This document shows positions 1 through 11,532 of a stretch of 35,732 bases of DNA, in pieces. The notes under the pieces are model-generated. The model saw nothing but the letters and a program-made list of their open reading frames with translations. It made no database searches and had not been told where the DNA came from. Numbering within the stretch: position 1 is the stretch's first letter; each line of letters opens with the position of its first letter. A program made the translations under genes and the position numbers. This DNA comes from Chromera velia (Eukaryota > Sar > Chromeraceae), in the NCBI GenBank assembly GCA_018398765.1, contig JAHBMJ010004392.1, positions 43,850 through 79,581 of the forward strand, written 5' to 3'.

Positions 1-200
1 CAGGGTTGGTGGGTGCACATGCACTCTTCCTCCTCCTTTTTTTCCTTTTCCGCTCTGTTCTCTGTTCTCTTTGGTTCTGCTGGGTCCCTCACAACTTTTT
101 TCTTTGGCATAAAGCAACCACTCCAAGGGTCGCATCGGTCTGTGCCTTCGTCTGTCTGCATTCTCCTCCAGACCTCTGCATTTTCCAGTAGACATCTGTG

Positions 201-240
<40 letters not shown>

Positions 241-268
241 CGAACAATCAAACCAACAAACAAAGCAG
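1..268 (+). other. Intron or upstream flank of the ankyrin gene, cut by the window edge
   Basis: No exon is supported here. The stretch runs into a splice acceptor (AGCAG at 264-268) for the first visible ankyrin exon, so it is most simply the 3' part of an intron whose donor lies outside the window. It contains a TG-dinucleotide tract at about 196-240. Confidence 0.5.
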
Positions 269-1245
269 AATGGCACGACACCCCTGATGGACGCCTGCTG
301 GCAAAGGCAGACTGAGGTCGCGACGGCCCTTCTCTCAAGGGGGGCTGACCCGAATGCGAGGGGAAAGGTCTGTCTTTCTATCTGCCTGTCTGTCTGTCTG
401 CTTGTCTGCCTGTCTGTCCATTGTCGGTGTTTTCTTTGATGGTCTGTGTGACGTTTTTTCCCTTTTTCTTGTTTGCCTGACAAGAAAAGAGAAAAATACG
501 TCACACAGTCTGTCTGTCCATAAAGTTTGGGCCGGTCGGTGTGAGTGCAATTGGAGTGGTGTAGGAACGCTGGAGGAACATCAGGCGAGCGCCAGCCGCA
601 TCGAGGGAAGCCTATGAGCGTTCCGTTGCTCACTACCTGCGCGGATGCCTTCTTTATTTCCTCATGCGTGTCTGCTTTCCGCCCTCACCGCCCCCCCCCC
701 CCGCGCATGGTTGTTCTCTGCATGGCGAAGAAGATCTCTGGAGGGAACACGCAGTCGTTTGTTCGTTCATTTGCCCGTGCGGGGAAGAAGAGAGGGTAAC
801 ACGAATGGATGGATGGATGGATGGATAAATGGATGGATGGATGGATGGATGGACTTATTGGGATGGACTCATGGGTTGACATTCAGAATGCTTGAAGAGA
901 CTGAGGGAGCTCCTTAAGGAAGTCTATGCATGCAGCTGGAGGGGGATCAGCTGTGGGGAGGGCCTGTTGATGGATTGATTAGTTTTGTTCGCGGACCCCC
1001 TACTGTTTTCTTCTTTCTCTCTCAAAAATGTGGCTCCGCCTAGTCCCGTGTGTGCGCGCGTGTGCGTGCAGAATGGAGTCCGCCCGCTTATGGCTGCCTG
1101 CGACGTCTCGATCGATTCAGCGGAGGTTCAGCCGGAACTCATCGATGCACTCTTGAGTCAAGGCGCAAACCCAAACTCTCAAGACGCGGTCGGTCGGTCG
1201 GTCGGTCAGCAAGGTTGAACGTCTGTCTCACTTTTCATCCTTCAA

Positions 1246-1282
<37 letters not shown>

Positions 1283-2433
1283 GAATGTCGCGTTTGACCG
1301 TTTTCTTCTTCTTGTTTTTCTCTCTCGATTTGCGTTCTGTTCGTTTCGTTTCTTCGGTCGTGGTATCTCTGCTATGCTTCTCGAGTTTTCAAAAGTGCGT
1401 GAGGGAGGCCTGCCTGCCTCTCTGCCTGCCTCGATCTGTTGTTCGCTCCTTCTCTGATCGAGTGAGGCATTCCTTCTGCCGTCTCTGTCTGATTTATTTC
1501 TGCTCTTCCTTCCTTCCTTCCTTCCTTCCTTCATTCATTCATTCATTCATTCATTCATTCATTCATTCATTCCCTGCATGAATACCGATCGCACAGGAAG
1601 GGTGGTCGGCTCTCCACTTCCTGTGCAAGGTGGCCCCCCCCTCCCCCAACCCAGAGAAGGGATGGGAGAGGGCACGGGTGCGCGCCGCCGCCATCGAGAG
1701 GTTGGCCGCAAAGGGAGCCGATGTGAACCTCCAAACCAAGGTCGGTGCGTGCGTGCGTCAGTCCGTCTGTCAGTCCATCGATTGTAGGTCGGAAAAACCA
1801 AAACAAATTAGAAAGAAGATGGGGTGTGGGCAATATCGATCGATCGGTCGATCAAATGAGCGATCATGTCTGTCTGTCTTTTTGACTGGCAGAAACCATG
1901 CTGCAGTCTGCGTGTCTGCGTGGATCTTCACATCTCAGAAAGCAGGCTGAAACTCATATGACGTCGTGGAAAAAGAGGACAGGGAGAAAACCATGTCGTT
2001 TCCACTTGTCTTGGCTCTAAAATAATCTCTGTGTTGCTCAGACACAGACAGCAGTGCATAGTTGTATAAAAATTCAAACCCGCATACATTAAACATTTCT
2101 CTGTCTATCTTTGACTTGTGTGATTGTGTCGAAGCCTGTCTCTCTTACTCTTTCTATCGTGCGTGTGTATATCTGTCCTGCAGTCAGACGTTTTCCCTTC
2201 CTTGCGTGTCAATCAATCAATTGGTGGATGGGTTGGTGCACGTACCTAGTGCATGGGGATGCATGCAGGACGGCACAAGCGCTCTTCAGCTCTTTTGGGC
2301 ATCCGACGGCCGCCCCCCTGACAGCCGAGTCGCTGAGCGGCACGGCACGACATCGGTGGTCGGTGAGCTGATGCGGTGGGGAGTGGTCGACGTCGACGGA
2401 GCAGAAGACCGGCAGAGGACGCTCGCAGGATGA
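269..2433 (+). CDS. Ankyrin-repeat protein, 5'-partial, at least four exons
   Basis: Ankyrin repeats are helix-turn-helix modules that bind partner proteins; the partner and cell location are unknown. Four exons are visible: 269-367 (33 codons), 1072-1188 (39), 1630-1740 (37) and 2269-2433 (54 plus TGA). All join in phase 0 and each holds about one repeat. Exons 1 and 2 start with NG.xPLM.AC and end with LLSRGADPN or LLSQGANPN. Exon 3 keeps the second helix and LAAKGADVN but lacks a clear TPL segment. Exon 4 starts DGTSALQLF and ends with a degenerate [11 protein letters not shown]. Donors are gtctgt, gtcggt and gtcggt. The acceptor of exon 3 (tgcaag, 1624-1629) is the weakest boundary, and the 3' end is uncertain because a plausible further exon exists at 2785-2955. 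Earlier repeats must lie left of the window. No signal peptide or membrane segment is visible. Confidence 0.72.
369..420 (+). repeat. TGTC/TGCC tetranucleotide tract starting at a splice donor
   Basis: The intron after the first ankyrin exon begins gtctgtc and continues directly as an imperfect GTCT/GCCT array of about 50 bp. The array is in register with the donor GT. Confidence 0.85.
804..852 (+). repeat. GGAT tetranucleotide microsatellite, intronic
   Basis: About twelve GGAT units with one variant unit (aaat), inside the intron between the first two visible ankyrin exons. The rest of that intron (368-1071) shows no other supported feature. Confidence 0.9.
1246..1277 (+). repeat. TC dinucleotide microsatellite, intronic
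   Basis: Uninterrupted CT/TC run in the intron between ankyrin exons 2 and 3. The same intron starts with five GTCG/GTCA units at the donor (1189 onward). Confidence 0.9.
1507..1571 (+). repeat. Compound TTCC then TTCA microsatellite, intronic
   Basis: Several TTCC units pass into about ten ATTC units just upstream of ankyrin exon 3. A one-base change in the unit partway along suggests slippage after a point mutation. Confidence 0.9.
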
Positions 2434-2510
2434 GAGAGAGAGAGAGAGAGAAGAGCTCTGGGCGGGTCGAAAGGTCAGTGAAGCCTCCCTTACGTCCATT
2501 GATTTCTTGA

Positions 2511-2537
2511 TGGATTGATTGATTGATTGATTGATTG
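2511..2537 (+). repeat. GATT tetranucleotide microsatellite
   Basis: Short GATT array downstream of the ankyrin stop codon at 2431-2433. The same spacer has a short GA run at 2431-2450 overlapping the stop. Confidence 0.8.
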
Positions 2538-2784
2538 GTTCGTTGGCTGGACGGTTGGTTGAGCTTGCCTAGTCCCGACTGACCGACTGACCGGGCGATG
2601 AGGTCATGAAGAGAAGAGACTGACGTTAGCGATTATCGAAGAGTATTACAGGGACGCAAAAGGGGGAAGAAGGGCAGGCAGGACAAGACAGTCAGTCAGT
2701 CTCCACTGAAAGGCCTTCGGTTAGTCGTCTGTCGGAATGTGTGGGCGGAAAATGGACCTATTCCTCCCTTTCCTGTTTCTGCAG

Positions 2785-2955
2785 AACTGTCCACCAGAAC
2801 TGCGCAGGCTCACTGCATCTACAGTGACAGATGATCGACGCCAACCAAGCAAGACAACCAAAGCTTTCGAAAAAGAAAAAAGGCGAAGAAACGGACAGAC
2901 CAGCGACCAAACCCGAAAGCACGAGGAGAGACGAAGCCTCTTCGCTCGAGGCTGA
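2785..2955 (+). CDS. Possible extra terminal exon of the ankyrin gene
   Basis: A strong-looking acceptor (cctgtttctgcag, ending 2784) is followed by an open stretch of 56 codons in phase 0, ending at TGA 2953-2955. The predicted segment starts NCPPELRRL and is rich in Lys, Arg and Glu, with no domain I recognise. It could be the true C-terminus if ankyrin exon 4 uses an internal donor (phase-0 GT candidates lie near 2356-2395). It could also be chance, since exon 4 already has an in-frame stop. An overlapping frame from 2831 also stays open for over 90 codons, so the frame is not settled. Confidence 0.25.
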   Translation, partial: NCPPELRRLTASTVTDDRRQPSKTTKAFEKEKRRRNGQTSDQTRKHEERRSLFARG

Positions 2956-3786
2956 TTCTCTCTCTCCCTCCCCCCCCCCTCTCTCTCCCTCCCCCCTCTC
3001 TCTGTCTTCCTCACCAGGTATGCGTATGCGTTTGCCCTTTTTTCTCATGCAGTGTGATTTATCGATGGTTCTCTTCACCTTCCACTGTTCGCTCTCCTTT
3101 CTCCGGTGATCATGATCAGGCCAGGAAAAAAGAAAAACGGAACGAAGTACCTGTCGATGAAGTGCGTGAGCCATCTAGCTCGGGATCCAGCCATCACAAG
3201 TAGCTCGGCAATCAGGAAAGGAAACACATGCGGCGGCTCACAGAAAGCAGGAAGGGAATGTGAAGTCGAAGGGTCACGCACAGCTGTACCCTAGATCCTT
3301 GCAGGCAGGCCGATCGATCGAGGAAGGAAATTAAGGCAGGCATGCAGAAGGTGTCTTGTCCTTCCCTCCCTCCCTCCCCTCCCTCTCTCCCTGCTTCTAC
3401 CTTCCATCCACGCAACTCATCTTTTTGGGGGGTGAGAAGGTCAGTCTGGCACAAACAGGGTCAAAGGAAGAGTAAAAGGGTGAAGGGAAATGAAGAAGAA
3501 ATCAATGGCAAAAGGACGGCACTGAGGAAGAACTGCAGGAAGGAAAAAGTTTTTTTTTTTTTGTTTACGCAGAACAGAAGCAGGCAACAGGAGGTGGAGA
3601 GAGGCAGGGGCCGACAGGCTGTAAGCAAGCATGTCAACTTAAGTGTATCATAGGGAATCGAGGAAGGGAAAACTTCATCTGTCTGGTTGCATGTTGGGGG
3701 TGGCGGTGTTCAAGAGAGAATCAAAGCGCGCTTCATACCTTACAGGCATTGCACATTTCCTCTGGGGGTGTAATATAAAAGAGAAC

Positions 3787-3876
3787 GAATGAATGAATGA
3801 ATGAATGAATGAATGAATGAATGAGAGAAAGAAAGAAAGAAAGAAAGAAAGGAAGGAAGGAAGGAAGGAAGGAAGG
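3787..3876 (+). repeat. Compound GAAT, GAAA, GGAA microsatellite
   Basis: Three successive tetranucleotide arrays share one register: about nine GAAT units, then about six GAAA, then about seven GGAA. Each differs from the next by one base. Confidence 0.92.
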
Positions 3877-4791
3877 GCGGGAGTTATTCAGACCGACAAA
3901 CGAAAAACGGCAAGCCTCGCTCACGTGAAGAGGCGGGAGAGAGGTTCAGCCGTCAGTCGGCCAACCAGTCATCCATCCATCCATCCATACAGTGACTGCC
4001 AGACAGACTTCGATGCCTCACTCACGGCTTGATCATCGGGAAAAATCTTGTGATGCTCGCGAGAAAGCGGGCCACTGTGCGCATGCACGTCAGAGGGAGG
4101 GAGTTGGTCATCGGTGGAACGAACGCAAATGAAGTTCCACAGGCATGTGCGTCCTAGCTTTGAGAGAGGCCTGCTGGTGGAATGCCAGTGGAAGGATGGA
4201 TGGTCTCCACAACGGTATCGCAGCACATTCTTTTGGATCTGTGACGCAGTGTGGGTTGATGTCCGGACGGAGCTTGATCGAACTTTTTTTCTTCACTCTT
4301 ATTCGCAGGAAAGGGACGGGGCAGAAGGAACCGAAACAAAAAAAAGAGACCCGAAGATCGGGGCGGGCATCGATATGACCATGGTCTCTCCTTGTGTACA
4401 TCCATCCGCCCTTTACATTTCTGCCAAATCATCAAATGAAAACTTTCGTTTACCCTTTGTCCGTTTTTCCTTTTCCCGGCTGCCCGTCTCTCTGCCTGCT
4501 TCGCACTGTTTGCATGCCTTCGGCCTACCTAGCCTCGGGCTCTCCCATTTCGACCCTTTGGCAGCTGGGCCTGAGCTGGGCCCCTTTCAGCTGGCCAGGC
4601 TATTTGTCAGCACCGAGCGCGGTCCCTCATGTCATGCAAAGTCCCCCCCCGTTTATACAGTATTGCAATGTCTTGTACACGCAGCATGAGTAATGGATGC
4701 AGTAGAGCATTTTTGTTTTTGAAGAAGGGCAAGCGAAGGCAGACTTCAGTTCAATGAATTACATGTAGCAAACATCATTATCATCAATGAT

Positions 4792-4850
4792 TCATTATTA
4801 TTATTAGTATTATTATTATCATTATTATTAGTATTATATTATTATTATTG
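4792..4850 (+). repeat. ATT trinucleotide microsatellite
   Basis: Imperfect ATT/TTA array with AGT and ATC interruptions, in an AT-rich island of the intergenic spacer. Confidence 0.85.
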
Positions 4851-5605
4851 GTGGTGATCTGTAGGCCACTATGCCTAGCATTATACAATGCATAAGCTTA
4901 AGGTAATGTTTTATTACCCTAGTGCTAGACGGGCCTTCCCTAGGGTGTAAACGCCAGCTAGAACGCCAGTCAAATCTGTGTAGGCAACTCAATTAGTTAG
5001 GTAGTTATCCATGTATGAGGTTGTAAATTAAACTTTAGATGAAACTAACCAAAGACCATGTATGCCTGGAATTTTAGTTTAGATTAGTCTAGATCGATTT
5101 TTGTATCCTTCCAATTTTAAAAGCGATCTACTTCTCAACATCACTGACAACTTGAAATCAAATCAAACCTAGTCACTATATCTATTATGCTTAAGACATC
5201 AAAAGAAGTTTCAAAGTTTTACAAACTCCATTGCTACATCAAATGGTCTTTTCATTTTTTATCTCGAATCTCATCTCCACTGCAGATTCTCCACTATGGC
5301 CCTTTGATGCGCTTTTTTGTTTAGCTCTGTTGGAATTTTCCATCTCTGTCATGCGCACAGTGCAGCTTCAGAGGCAGTGAAGGAGAGATAGTTGTGATAG
5401 CGGGAAAGAAAATCAATAGAGTCCGTGTGCGCTCCAGGGGGCGACGCACATGCACATCATAGACACATGCAGCCCGCATGCGTATCGATGGAAGGAATGG
5501 TTGATCTGATAAGCCACGAGCCCCTTCGCATTCAGAATACACACAAACACTGCATTGTGTATGTGCCCCCTCGCACATTCTTCCCTCCTTCTCTTCTTTC
5601 TCTTT

Positions 5606-6368
5606 TTAAGGTTGGACGGCGGGGGCAGGAGGGGGCGGAGAGCCTGGGACGGGGGCGCCGACGTGGGCCGCCGCCATCGTCTGTGGCTGCTGGGTGGGGG
5701 GAAATCCGACGCCGGGTGCAGGTAGAGGGAAGCCAAAGCCGCGGGGTCCGAATCCGAAGGGTGCGGCTGGGCGGGGAGGGAAATTGAATGGGGCAACGGG
5801 TGCATGGGCACTGGCAGTCGTTGCCGGGGGGGCAATGTACGAGTAGGAGGGCTGCGTGGGCAGCTGCGAGTAGGTGGGGGGGGGCATGTAGCTGGTCGTC
5901 ATCATCGTTGGCATCGGTTGTGGAGGAGGGGGGGCCTGCATGGGTTGGGTCTGCATGACCGGTGGAAGGGTTCGCATTGTTGTCTGCATCATCATTGGAC
6001 GAGGCTGGGGAAGAGGCTGTGGTTGTGGTGGGGGCTGCATATGCACTGGGAAGGGCCTGGGTACCTGCACGATCTGCTCGGGGCCTGGGACGGGCTTGTG
6101 GACGATCTGCTCGACATGCTGGATCACCTCCCTCTGCACTGGGACGTGCTTGATGACGTCCACAGGAACAGGGGTGTCAACGTGCTTGATCACATCGAAC
6201 GGCTGGTCGACGATCTGCAGGCACACAGGCAGGCAGCTCGGTAGATGAAAGGGAGGAGGGAAGACAATGAAAGAGTGAAGATTGTTTATTGACGCGTACC
6301 CTCAACTGACTTCGCTGCCATGAGCACAGTTGGTCGGGTACATGACATTCCCAGGACATCTGTTTGTC

Positions 6369-6399
<31 letters not shown>

Positions 6400-7707
6400 C
6401 TGTCTCTTTCGACTCCTCTCCACTCCTCTCAAGTGTCACCGGAGAAAGAGAAAAGGAGAGCGAGGGAAAAAGCGAGACAGAGAGCACAGGACAGGTCAAT
6501 AGAGAGACTGGCGAAAAAGAAAGGGGACGAAAGAAATGATGCGCATACAGGTGAAAAGGAGTACCGAAACGCTTTCAAACGGTCCCTCCCTCGCAGGTGA
6601 CCCACACCTTCCTGCTTCCTTCCCTTCTCCTCTAGCTGCCTGTCTGTCCGAGCATGCAGAGCAAAAAAGAAGAAAGAGAAAGAGATCAAGGAAGGAAGGA
6701 AGGAAGCATGTCATATGAGCCCACCAACCCCCACCTCCACTCCCCCAACTAACAAAACAATGAGGGCCTGCCTGACTACATGAGAGACAGACAGACAGAC
6801 AGACAGACAAGACAGACAAGACAGACAGACAGACAATATGTTTCTTCTTCTCCCTCCTTTTCTTCATGAACACAACAGACAAAAAATAAGAAAGCAGCAA
6901 AGACAACAGAACATCACGACAACTCAGACAAAGTGGGCAGGGGGCCCGAAAGGTGAGAGAGACAGACTATATGCTTCTTCTTTTTCTCAGACAGACAGAC
7001 AGACAGACCTGAGGAACATGAACCTGGTAGGGCCTGTCGACGGTGACGACCTTCGGCACAGGGACATGGCGAGGGTGGAACACGGGGACGGGTTTGGGTA
7101 CATGTTTGATGACCTCGTAGGGCTGATCTACGTACTGTGGCACGGGCACCTGCTTGATGACCTCCACTGTGCGTACCTCTACTTTCGGCACATGCCGCAC
7201 GTACTCCCTGAGCACTTCCTGCTGGATGATTTTGGGGACGTGTTTGATGACCTCCTGTACCTGCGGGACCTCAACGTACTTGTCAACGACCTGAACGTGG
7301 GGCACCTCGACCGTCTTCTCCACCACCTCCAGCTCTGGGACGTGGACTTCCCGAGTGACCTCCTGAACCTCCAGGCGGGGAACGTGCTTGACGACCTCCT
7401 GGATTTCGGGCACCTCCACGACCTTGTCGACAATCTGCACCTGGGGGACCTCAACAACCTTCTCAACTGTCTGCAGTGCAGTGCAGCGCAGTCAGCAACA
7501 AAAAGGCACACACACACATACACACACAGAGAGAGAGAGAGAGAGAAGGGAGAAAGGAGGAGAGGCGGAGACAGTGTAGAAAGAAAAAAAAATAAAAACT
7601 GTGAACAACAAAGGCAGCAACAGATTTTTTTTTTGAAGAGAGTCTCTTTGTTTTTCTTCTCAAACTCCGTAAGTGAGGGTATGCGTGTGCGAGGGTGGGC
7701 TCGTCTC

Positions 7708-7742
<35 letters not shown>

Positions 7743-8193
7743 TTGTGTCCAATCTCCATCCCTTTATTAACCAAAAAGAGGAGGGAGGAAAAGGGGAGGG
7801 CGGGGAAGGAACGAGAAGGACTCTTCGGTCAGCAGCGGTCGGAGTCTTTTTCTCCCTCGGGGAGGGGGGGGGGGCTCACCTGCACGTGCACTCTGGGGAC
7901 GTGCCGGACGAACTCCTGATTCACGTACCTGCATGATGGAGGGAACTTTCGTATGGAGTGAGCGAGTTAGGCAGGCAGGCAGGCAGTCGCCCACACCCAG
8001 GCATCCATCCATTCATGCAGTAAGGCAGTCGTTGTCGGTCCGGACAAGAAAACTGCGAGAGAGGACAAGAAACCTCTGCATGTCTACAGTGCAATCCGAG
8101 AATGAATACACACACACGCTCACGTTCACACTCACACACGCAACACATCACACACAACACACACACACAGACACAGACACACACACACTCTCT

Positions 8194-8238
<45 letters not shown>

Positions 8239-9247
8239 CATCGATCGATGGCTGTACTCTCTCGCAAGGACTCATCGGGTCTTCAGAGCTTCTTTCTTTC
8301 ATTTTTCCTTCTATCCCGGGGACGGAGTACATCGTTCTCTCTTTCTCCTTCCGATAGACCGTGAGACAAAGGGGGGGGGGGGACGAGGAAAGCAGACAGT
8401 CAACTCATACCGGAGAGTGGAAGAGAGAAGAGAGGGGAGAGAGAGAAAGGAGGAATGAGACAAGAAGGCAGATAGACCTATGTTCCTTCTTGTTCTCTCC
8501 TTCTTTTTTGGCCTGAATACCCAATGAAAGCACTCATGCATGGAAGGGGGGGCTCACGAAGCCACCGTTTAGGTCCGCAGGCAGACACAACAAAAAGAGC
8601 GTCCAAGCAGCTTGCCTGGCCCAGTAGCGCGGGCAGACATGCAGACTAACTTGGGCACTTGTCGGTCGATTGTGTGGACGACAGGGCGCTCTACCATGCG
8701 CACTCTCTCCTGTACAGGCCTCATCACAGGAACGGGTTGCTGCAGAAGGAGAAGACAACAGACGCAACGAACAGAAGATGCATGAGGTTAAAGGCACATG
8801 CAATGCGGGAAGGAGGACGGGGATCGAACCAGAAATGCGGATGACGAAGAAACGGAATTGCAAAGGGGCGAAAGGAATCCCACTCCTTTTTTGTTGTGCC
8901 TTTCGAAGACAGTCTCGATTGGCCCACGGCTCTCCCTCTCTCTCTCTCCTCCTCCTCCTCTGATCACATTGGTGTCGCATCATTTCATTCGTGCATTTTG
9001 TGCATGAAGGTGTGCCTTGCTCCTCTTGCGCCAGCGCACTCACCATGACAAATCCCGCATGGGCCATTCCAACAGTAGAGCCCTGGCCGTATCCAACGGT
9101 CCGAGCTTCCCCGTACTGAGGCACGTACCCAGGAACCATTCCTGGCTGGGGGGGGTAACCAACCGGCATGGCACCGGTCTGCTGCGGGACAGGGGCAGGA
9201 GACATATCCTTGCCGTATGCATTGGTGACGAGGCCTGGACCTGACAT
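5606..9247 (-). CDS. Alveolin (IMC1-type inner-membrane-complex protein), five exons
   Basis: Alveolins form the filament network beneath the cortical alveoli and give the cell its shape. Exons on the minus strand: 9247-9044, 8739-8651, 7928-7880, 7470-7009 and 6214-5606. They join with phases 0, 2, 0, 0 to 470 codons, ending in TAA at 5608-5606. Residues 1-68 are Gly/Pro/Tyr/Met-rich. From about residue 75 to 330 come charged repeats built on VEVP, VIKHVP, IVDKVVEVP and VRHVPKVEV, the alveolin hallmark. Residues from about 331 on are rich in Pro, Gln and Met with short aromatic motifs and no known domain. The ATG at 9247 is chosen because the frame upstream has no alveolin-like content and the exon then ends at a clean gtgagt donor. 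Exon 3 is only 49 bp. The gene diverges from the COQ2-like gene. No Cys palmitoylation motif is evident at the N-terminus. Confidence 0.88.
6369..6397 (-). repeat. GATT microsatellite, alveolin intron 4
   Basis: About seven GATT units on the + strand in the intron between alveolin exons 4 and 5 (6215-7008). Confidence 0.88.
6785..6835 (-). repeat. GACA microsatellite, alveolin intron 4
   Basis: Imperfect GACA array, reading as GTCT on the coding strand. A second short run of the same unit at 6990-7008 sits exactly at the donor of exon 4, which reads gtctgtctgtctgtctg on the minus strand. Confidence 0.9.
7504..7545 (-). repeat. Compound CA then GA repeat, alveolin intron 3
   Basis: On the coding strand this reads as a TC run followed by a TG run. 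The same order occurs twice in introns of the neighbouring COQ2-like gene. The intron (7471-7879) also holds a TC run at 7711-7739. Confidence 0.88.
8107..8244 (-). repeat. CA / CT / CA compound repeat, alveolin intron 2
   Basis: A long CA-rich stretch, a CT run at about 8188-8216 and another CA run lie in the 722-bp intron 7929-8650. The intron otherwise shows no feature I can support. Confidence 0.88.
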
Positions 9248-9898
9248 CTTCTCACAGCTACAGGCTCTTTTCGCCTGCCAGGATGAAAAGAATTCAGCTG
9301 CCGCAGAAATCGCAAGGGCGGACAAACAACAACAGGACGCTTCTCTACAGCTCGTAAAGCACACACAACGTACGCCACCACCTTGCAGCCATATGCAGCC
9401 TCACTGGAGCTTGAGTAGGACGGAATCTGACGGAATCCTGTGATATCCTGTGCGATATTGTGTGTGTTGCTTCGATCATGCAGCAGAAGAATAGCAAAAG
9501 ATCATGCATGCATGCAAGATATTGCAGGATCGATAATGGATCGATATCATGCAGGTGCCGCGCGCGCNGGGCGCGGGGCCGCGAGCTAGCTAGCCTGCAT
9601 GCATGCCCCCCGGCCCCCCTCCCCAATCCTCCACTGAGCCCACATTCAAGAACGTGTCGCGGCTAAATGGCTGTCGGATTTCAAACACTTAAATTGAGCT
9701 TGGTAATTCATCGATGCCCTGTGTAACAATAGAGAAGGGTGAGGCAAACCAACAGAGAAACTTTTGAGCAATCGCTTGACGTTAAGTAATCTGCTTTGTT
9801 TACGTGCATGTAAAACAGAGCACTTCACTCGTTCCCGTCTCCAAGTTTCGCGTCTCCTAGCTCTGAGTTTCTCTTGAGACGCCGGATCCTTCGAAGCC
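9248..9898. promoter_or_regulatory. Shared upstream region of the divergent alveolin and COQ2-like genes
   Basis: The start codons at 9247 (-) and 9899 (+) lie 651 bp apart, so both promoters must lie here or inside introns. I see no certain core element. Notable content: ATGCATGCATGC runs near 9503-9516 and 9596-9606, ATCGAT-type palindromes near 9529-9546, a GC-rich patch at about 9557-9580 with one ambiguous base (N at 9568), and short repeats of GACGGAAT at about 9419-9437. Confidence 0.5.
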
Positions 9899-11492
9899 AT
9901 GCTGCGCTGCCGACTCGGGGCACTTACTGCCTCCGTGAGAGTCGCAAGATGTCCTGGAGGAGCTCACTCAGCAAGTTGGCAGCCTGGGGGGACATCTGTT
10001 CGGAAACGTTTGTTCCTTTTTCCTGACTCTTTTGTTGTTCCTCCAGAGACGTCCGGAGCCGTGTCCACGATCCGCTTGCACCCCCACCTTCAGCAGCAGT
10101 CTTTCTCCACGCGCCGACGACTTCCTCCAAAAATTTACTCCATGGAAGAGTATGAAGACGAACCAGCCCCTCCGATGTTCACAGCCGAGTGGTTCTTTGA
10201 GAAGATCCCAGAGAGGTTCCATCCATACATTCGACTGGCCCGACTGCACCAGCCTACCGGTACTCTCCTCCTTTTCTGGCCCTCTTTCTGGGGCCTCACG
10301 GTTCCTTGCCCACCTGGTGCCCTCCCTGACCCCCTCTTGGTCGGAACCTTCGCTGCCGGGGCCCTCGTCATGCGCTCTGCAGGGTGCATCATCAACGACC
10401 TGTGGGATAAGGACCTGGACGCGAAGGTACGTACGTCTGTAAAAAGAAAGTCAGACATGACAGACAGTCAGTCAGGATGACTGACTGGCAGACAGACAGA
10501 CATCTCCATGTGTTCTTTTCTTCTCCCCCTTTCTCGTTCCATTTTTCCTCGTTGCTGCTTTCCTCCTTCTCTTCTAGCTTCCTTCCTTCCTTCCTTCCTT
10601 CTTCGTTCGTTCCTTGGTGCTTGCTGCCTTCATTCCTTCCTTTTTCGTTCCTTGCTTGCTTGTTGCCTTCATTCCTTGTTTGCTTGTGCAAATACATGCA
10701 CAGAAGAGTCGTGCGAATGTGTGCAGGTCGAGCGAACGAAGACACGCCCCCTTGCGTCTGGAGAGATCACTTCTCAGCAAGGTTCGTTGCTTTCTTTCCG
10801 AGTCAAATTAGAAGCGCTTCCCTTCGCGTGTGCATAAGGGGGGCTCAGGCGACAGACAGACGGATGGATGGATGACTGTACGGTGGATGGATCGATGAAG
10901 GGGCGTGTGAATACGTGCAGGAGGGAGGGGAGGAGGCATGGGGGGACGCTCGACCAGCAGAAAGGAGTCGACTGCACGGATTAATGCAAAATACAGGCGC
11001 AGGGAGACTCGGAAAAAAGAAAAAAAACACACAGCCACCAGAACGCACACACAGAGGGACAGACACTGCGAGCCTGCACACAGCGGGAGCAGGCTCACAC
11101 TTGCAGAAAAGAAACCGGGGCGGGAGGATGAAAGTAATGCGGATGGATGTCTATCATTGCAAAGACATGCAGGCAGATGTGTGAAATCAGTGCCATTTGC
11201 AAGGCCCAAAAGGAAGTGGAGGCAAAAATGCAAAAAGAACGATCGACGCAAAAAAAGAGGGAAGGACCGGGAAAGGGTGTGTGTCAAGCAGCACGTTTTG
11301 CACGGAGAACGCCGAGCCCTGCTTTGTCTACATATGAAACAGAACAAGAGAAAAGAAGATTTGAGCACGGTCGTGTCTGTCAGGCTTTTGTTCTCTACTC
11401 TTTTCTTGTTTCGTCCTACAGTAAGGTTTCGTTCTTTCCAAAGAGCCCTCTCAGCTTTTCTTGCACAATCACTCTCTTGGGGATTCAATCCG

Positions 11493-11532
<40 letters not shown>

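Larger units (their letters stand above)
2956..5605. other. Intergenic spacer between two convergent genes
   Basis: No exon is supportable. Open frames here, including one of 191 codons at 4114-4689, show no domain and are biased by repeats. The spacer holds a compound GAAT/GAAA/GGAA microsatellite, several short CCTT runs, and an AT-richer block from about 4730 to 5340 with ATT repeats. Confidence 0.6.

Noticed and set aside
565..660. Possible extra ankyrin exon after a TAG acceptor at 564
   Set aside because: None of the three frames gives a convincing ankyrin repeat, and no phase-0 donor follows, unlike the other exons of this gene.
4114..4689. 191-codon open frame in the intergenic spacer
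   Set aside because: No domain, no splice support and mixed low-complexity content. A GC-rich spacer easily yields such a frame by chance.
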